A DNA stretch of 64,000 nucleotides. It comes from UBA10649 sp963755335 (GTDB lineage Bacteria; Actinomycetota; Actinomycetes; S36-B12). Under the pieces are notes generated by a model. That model saw only the letters and a program-made list of their open reading frames with translations. It was not told where the DNA came from and did no database searches. Shown here one piece after another: positions 61,963 to 64,000 of this stretch. Numbering within the stretch: the first letter of the stretch is position 1; the number at the start of each line of letters is the position of its first letter. The DNA is taken from positions 1,426,001-1,490,000 of the forward strand of contig CAVWJW010000008.1 in the NCBI GenBank assembly GCA_963755335.1, in the 5' to 3' direction. The position numbers and the translations under genes are program-made.

Positions 61963-62538
61963 TCATGACCTGGCGTGCAACTGCCACGCCTTCTGCGCGT
62001 AGCGTATTCCGGCCCACCAGTACAGCGCCGTCCCCCAGAGCGCGAACGCCCAGCCCGCTGCGAGGGCGACATCTCCCACCCAGCCGTCCTGCTCGCTGAG
62101 CAGGAGCAGCGGGAAGCCCCAGAACAGGCAGAAGGTCGCGGCCTTGCCGACATAGGTCACGGGCAGGGCCAGCAGGCCCTGTCGGCGCAGGAGGGGCACG
62201 AGGGCCAGCAGGAGCAGTTCACGCGCGACGAGGATCCCCACCAGCCACCACGGGATCATGCCGCGCAATGCCAGGCCGAGCAGCGTTGCCGCGATGTAGA
62301 GCCGGTCGGCGAGCGGGTCGAGGAGGATGCCGAGCCTGCTTCGCTGGTTGAGGGCCCGCGCGAGGAAGCCATCGACCCAGTCCGAGATCCCGGCCAGCGC
62401 GAGGACGACGAAGGCCCACACGTCCGCCTCGGGCACCAGCACCAGCCACAGGAACAGCGGCACGCCGAGAAGGCGGGCGAAGCTGAGGACGTTCGGGACC
62501 GTCAGGATCCGGTCAGAAGCGGGCTCGATCTCAGCCAT
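61963..62538 (-). CDS. CDP-alcohol phosphatidyltransferase (PgsA-like)
   Basis: Membrane enzyme of phospholipid head-group synthesis, 191 residues. The full signature D-x2-D-G-x2-A-R-x8-G-x3-D-x3-D is present in 'DWVDGFLARALNQR' plus 'GILLDPLADRL' near residue 60. About six membrane helices. It is of the PgsA2/PgsA3 kind of Rv1822; whether the acceptor is glycerol phosphate or inositol phosphate cannot be read. Overlaps the upstream gene by eight bases; the guanylyltransferase follows after 13. Confidence 0.9.
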   Translation of the reverse strand: MAEIEPASDRILTVPNVLSFARLLGVPLFLWLVLVPEADVWAFVVLALAGISDWVDGFLARALNQRSRLGILLDPLADRLYIAATLLGLALRGMIPWWLVGILVARELLLLALVPLLRRQGLLALPVTYVGKAATFCLFWGFPLLLLSEQDGWVGDVALAAGWAFALWGTALYWWAGIRYAQKAWQLHARS

Positions 62539-63229
62539 CGACGACGTCGGCCCCGTCCGGCAGGTGGCCCTGATGGCGACCCTTGCGGCCCTTCATCCGG
62601 AAGAGCAGCACGAGGGCGAGCACGCCGAGCACCAGCAGGATCGCCGACGCGATCGCCAGCCCGGTGATCCACTGGGCGGCCCGCTGGACCGTGAAGTCGA
62701 TGCTGAGCGTGACCGGTCCGGACGGGATCGCCGACGGATGCATGATCACGAGTGTCAGGGGCCGCTGCTCCGGGACGATGATGGACGGCTGCGCACCGAC
62801 GGCCTGGGCCGTCCAGAACGACTGGGTACGCGGCAGCTTGGGGTCACCCACCCCGGGCACCTCGCGGGTCGTCCATCCCGAGCCAGCACGGATCGCGACG
62901 GCGTACGGGGTGCCCTTGACGAAGGCATCGACCTGGTCGGTCGGTGCCGCCCCGAGGAAGAGCGTCTCGGAGGGATCCCCCGGCAGGCCGGTGGTGGCCG
63001 ACAGGCTCGTCGTGCCGTAGGCGCCGATGTACGGCACCGTGGCACCGAACTTGTCGACGTCGAGCACTGTCGACTTCGCTGTCGGCCCGGGAGTGATGGT
63101 GCCGGCGTCGAAGCTCATCCGCCCGTTCGTGCCGAAGGTCGAGTACGCCCAGATCGCACAGGCGCCGGCCACTCCCCCGGCGATCAGCAGGACGGCGGCC
63201 AGCAGGCCGATCAGGATCCTCTTGATCAC
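62531..63229 (-). CDS. Hypothetical membrane-anchored extracytoplasmic protein
   Basis: A 232-residue protein with an N-terminal membrane helix ('ILIGLLAAVLLIAGGVAGA'), an external domain of about 150 residues and a C-terminal helix ('LAIASAILLVLGVLALVLLF') ending in a basic tail. No family recognised. The frame is open far upstream; I take the GTG at 63229, with AGAGGGAAG some 12 bases upstream, because it gives a clean signal-anchor. First gene of an operon with the phosphatidyltransferase and guanylyltransferase; TAGCGT at 63287-63282 may be the -10. Confidence 0.7.
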   Translation of the reverse strand: MIKRILIGLLAAVLLIAGGVAGACAIWAYSTFGTNGRMSFDAGTITPGPTAKSTVLDVDKFGATVPYIGAYGTTSLSATTGLPGDPSETLFLGAAPTDQVDAFVKGTPYAVAIRAGSGWTTREVPGVGDPKLPRTQSFWTAQAVGAQPSIIVPEQRPLTLVIMHPSAIPSGPVTLSIDFTVQRAAQWITGLAIASAILLVLGVLALVLLFRMKGRKGRHQGHLPDGADVVDG

Positions 63230-63303
63230 GACGGCTGACTTCCCTCTCCTCGATGCGAGCGCGGGCGCTGCTCGTGCCCCCACGCTACAAGTGCCGAGGT
63301 CAT

Positions 63304-64000
63304 CTACAGGTGAAGCACGAGGTAGAGCGTGGCACCGATGCCGATCGCGACCACCATCGCGCGCAGGACGTAGTTGGGCAGGCGTCGCGCCAGTCGACCG
63401 CCGACGTAGCCACCGGGGATCGAGCCGAGCGCCACCGCCAGCGCCGCCAACCACACCACGGCCCCGCTGGCCGCGAAGACGACCGCCGCGGTGACGTTCG
63501 CGCTGGCCGCAAGGAGGTTCTTGGCACCGTTGGCCCGCTGCGTGCTCGGGTCGTAACGGACGCCGAGGACGGCCATGAGCATCACGCCCTGCGCTGCCCC
63601 GAAGTAGCCGCCGTACACGCCCACGGCCCCCGTCCACGGCCAGAGCAGGTGCTCGCCGGGCTCACGGTGCGCCTTCGCCCACCGCGACACCAGCGGCTGC
63701 ACCGCGATCAGCACGGTCGCCAGCGCGACCAGCCACGGCACGAGCGAGGTGAACACCCGCGCGGGCATGGCCACGACGAGGACCGCTCCGATCGCCGCAC
63801 CGATCACCGCGGCGATCAGTGGCTTGACGAGGATGCGCAGGCGGTCGGCCAGCTCCTGCCGGTACGCCCACGCCGCCAGGAAGGAGCCCGGTGCCAGCCC
63901 TGTGGTGTTCGTGCCGTTGGCGGCGACGGGCGGGATGCCCGCCGCGAGCAGAACCGGGTACACGAGCAGCGTGCCCGATCCGACGGCCGCGTTGATGGCA
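63304..64000 (-). CDS. TSUP/TauE family sulfite-type exporter (N-terminus beyond the window)
   Basis: Integral membrane protein of the 4-toluene sulfonate uptake (TauE/SafE) family. The window shows 232 residues, with 'INAAVGSGTLLVYPVLLA' at the window edge, 'VAANGTNTTGLAPGSF' soon after, and a second repeat 'GGYFGAAQGVMLMAVLG' and 'NGAKNLLAASANVTA'. The family usually has about 250 residues and eight helices, so only about 15-25 residues are missing. Substrate unknown; members export sulfite or organosulfonates. Confidence 0.9.
   Translation of the reverse strand, partial: AINAAVGSGTLLVYPVLLAAGIPPVAANGTNTTGLAPGSFLAAWAYRQELADRLRILVKPLIAAVIGAAIGAVLVVAMPARVFTSLVPWLVALATVLIAVQPLVSRWAKAHREPGEHLLWPWTGAVGVYGGYFGAAQGVMLMAVLGVRYDPSTQRANGAKNLLAASANVTAAVVFAASGAVVWLAALAVALGSIPGGYVGGRLARRLPNYVLRAMVVAIGIGATLYLVLHL

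Overview
This 64 kb window is high-GC chromosomal DNA from an actinomycete. The evidence is a complete Pup-proteasome set (ARC/Mpa ATPase, Dop, Pup, PrcB, PrcA, PafA and two WYL regulators of PafB/PafC type), the mycothiol ligase MshC, RbpA, HelY, the Lnt/Ppm1 pair and a GarA/FtsR block. I cannot name the genus from the sequence alone.

Layout. 1-9 kb: tail of an LLM-type oxidoreductase, uppP, corA, a histidine phosphatase, DUF3090 and SCO1664-type genes, mshC, gnd, pgi, PAC2. 9-16 kb: alpha/beta hydrolase, metH, HAD phosphatase, RecB-like nuclease, TrmI. 16-23 kb: the proteasome/pupylation locus. 23-31 kb: two FKBP isomerases, two WYL regulators, tatA, tatC, a lipid kinase and helY. 31-39 kb: 5'-3' exonuclease, M24 peptidase, acyl-CoA dehydrogenase, amidohydrolase, lnt, ppm1, fxsA, rbpA. 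As I recall, the gene order from uppP to rbpA largely follows Mycobacterium tuberculosis Rv2136c to Rv2050. The block at 53-63 kb (gcvP with a tandem glycine riboswitch, a MerR gene, DUF151, ftsR, garA, gcvH) follows Rv1832 to Rv1826.

Between these conserved blocks (about 39.4-52.8 kb) lies an accessory region: a secreted PKD-SCP protein, a second corA, argG, a run of four exported proteins built from cytochrome b5 modules, an HpcH-type aldolase, and a copper-type group (four-helix membrane protein, YcnI/DUF1775, CopC) followed by a cytosolic metal/corrinoid-binding protein.

The most unusual content is the cytochrome b5 cluster (43.2-48.3 kb). It encodes fourteen b5 modules in one 4-helix membrane-anchored and three secreted proteins (3, 2, 8 and 1 modules). 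Thirteen modules keep two His at flavocytochrome-b2-like spacing, and all fourteen carry a Cys pair not typical of classical b5. I infer an extracytoplasmic b-heme electron-transfer or heme-handling system.

Two window-wide patterns matter for the reader. First, at least sixteen genes on both strands have a TANNNT hexamer 6-7 nt before the start codon, the signature of leaderless transcription. Second, about eighteen single-base indels break otherwise intact genes, including ones expected to be important (arc, tatC, gcvP). Twelve are single extra bases. I read most as sequence or assembly errors and annotate the repaired genes, but the cluster of seven in the C-terminal half of the 8-module b5 gene could be real decay or a repeat-assembly problem.
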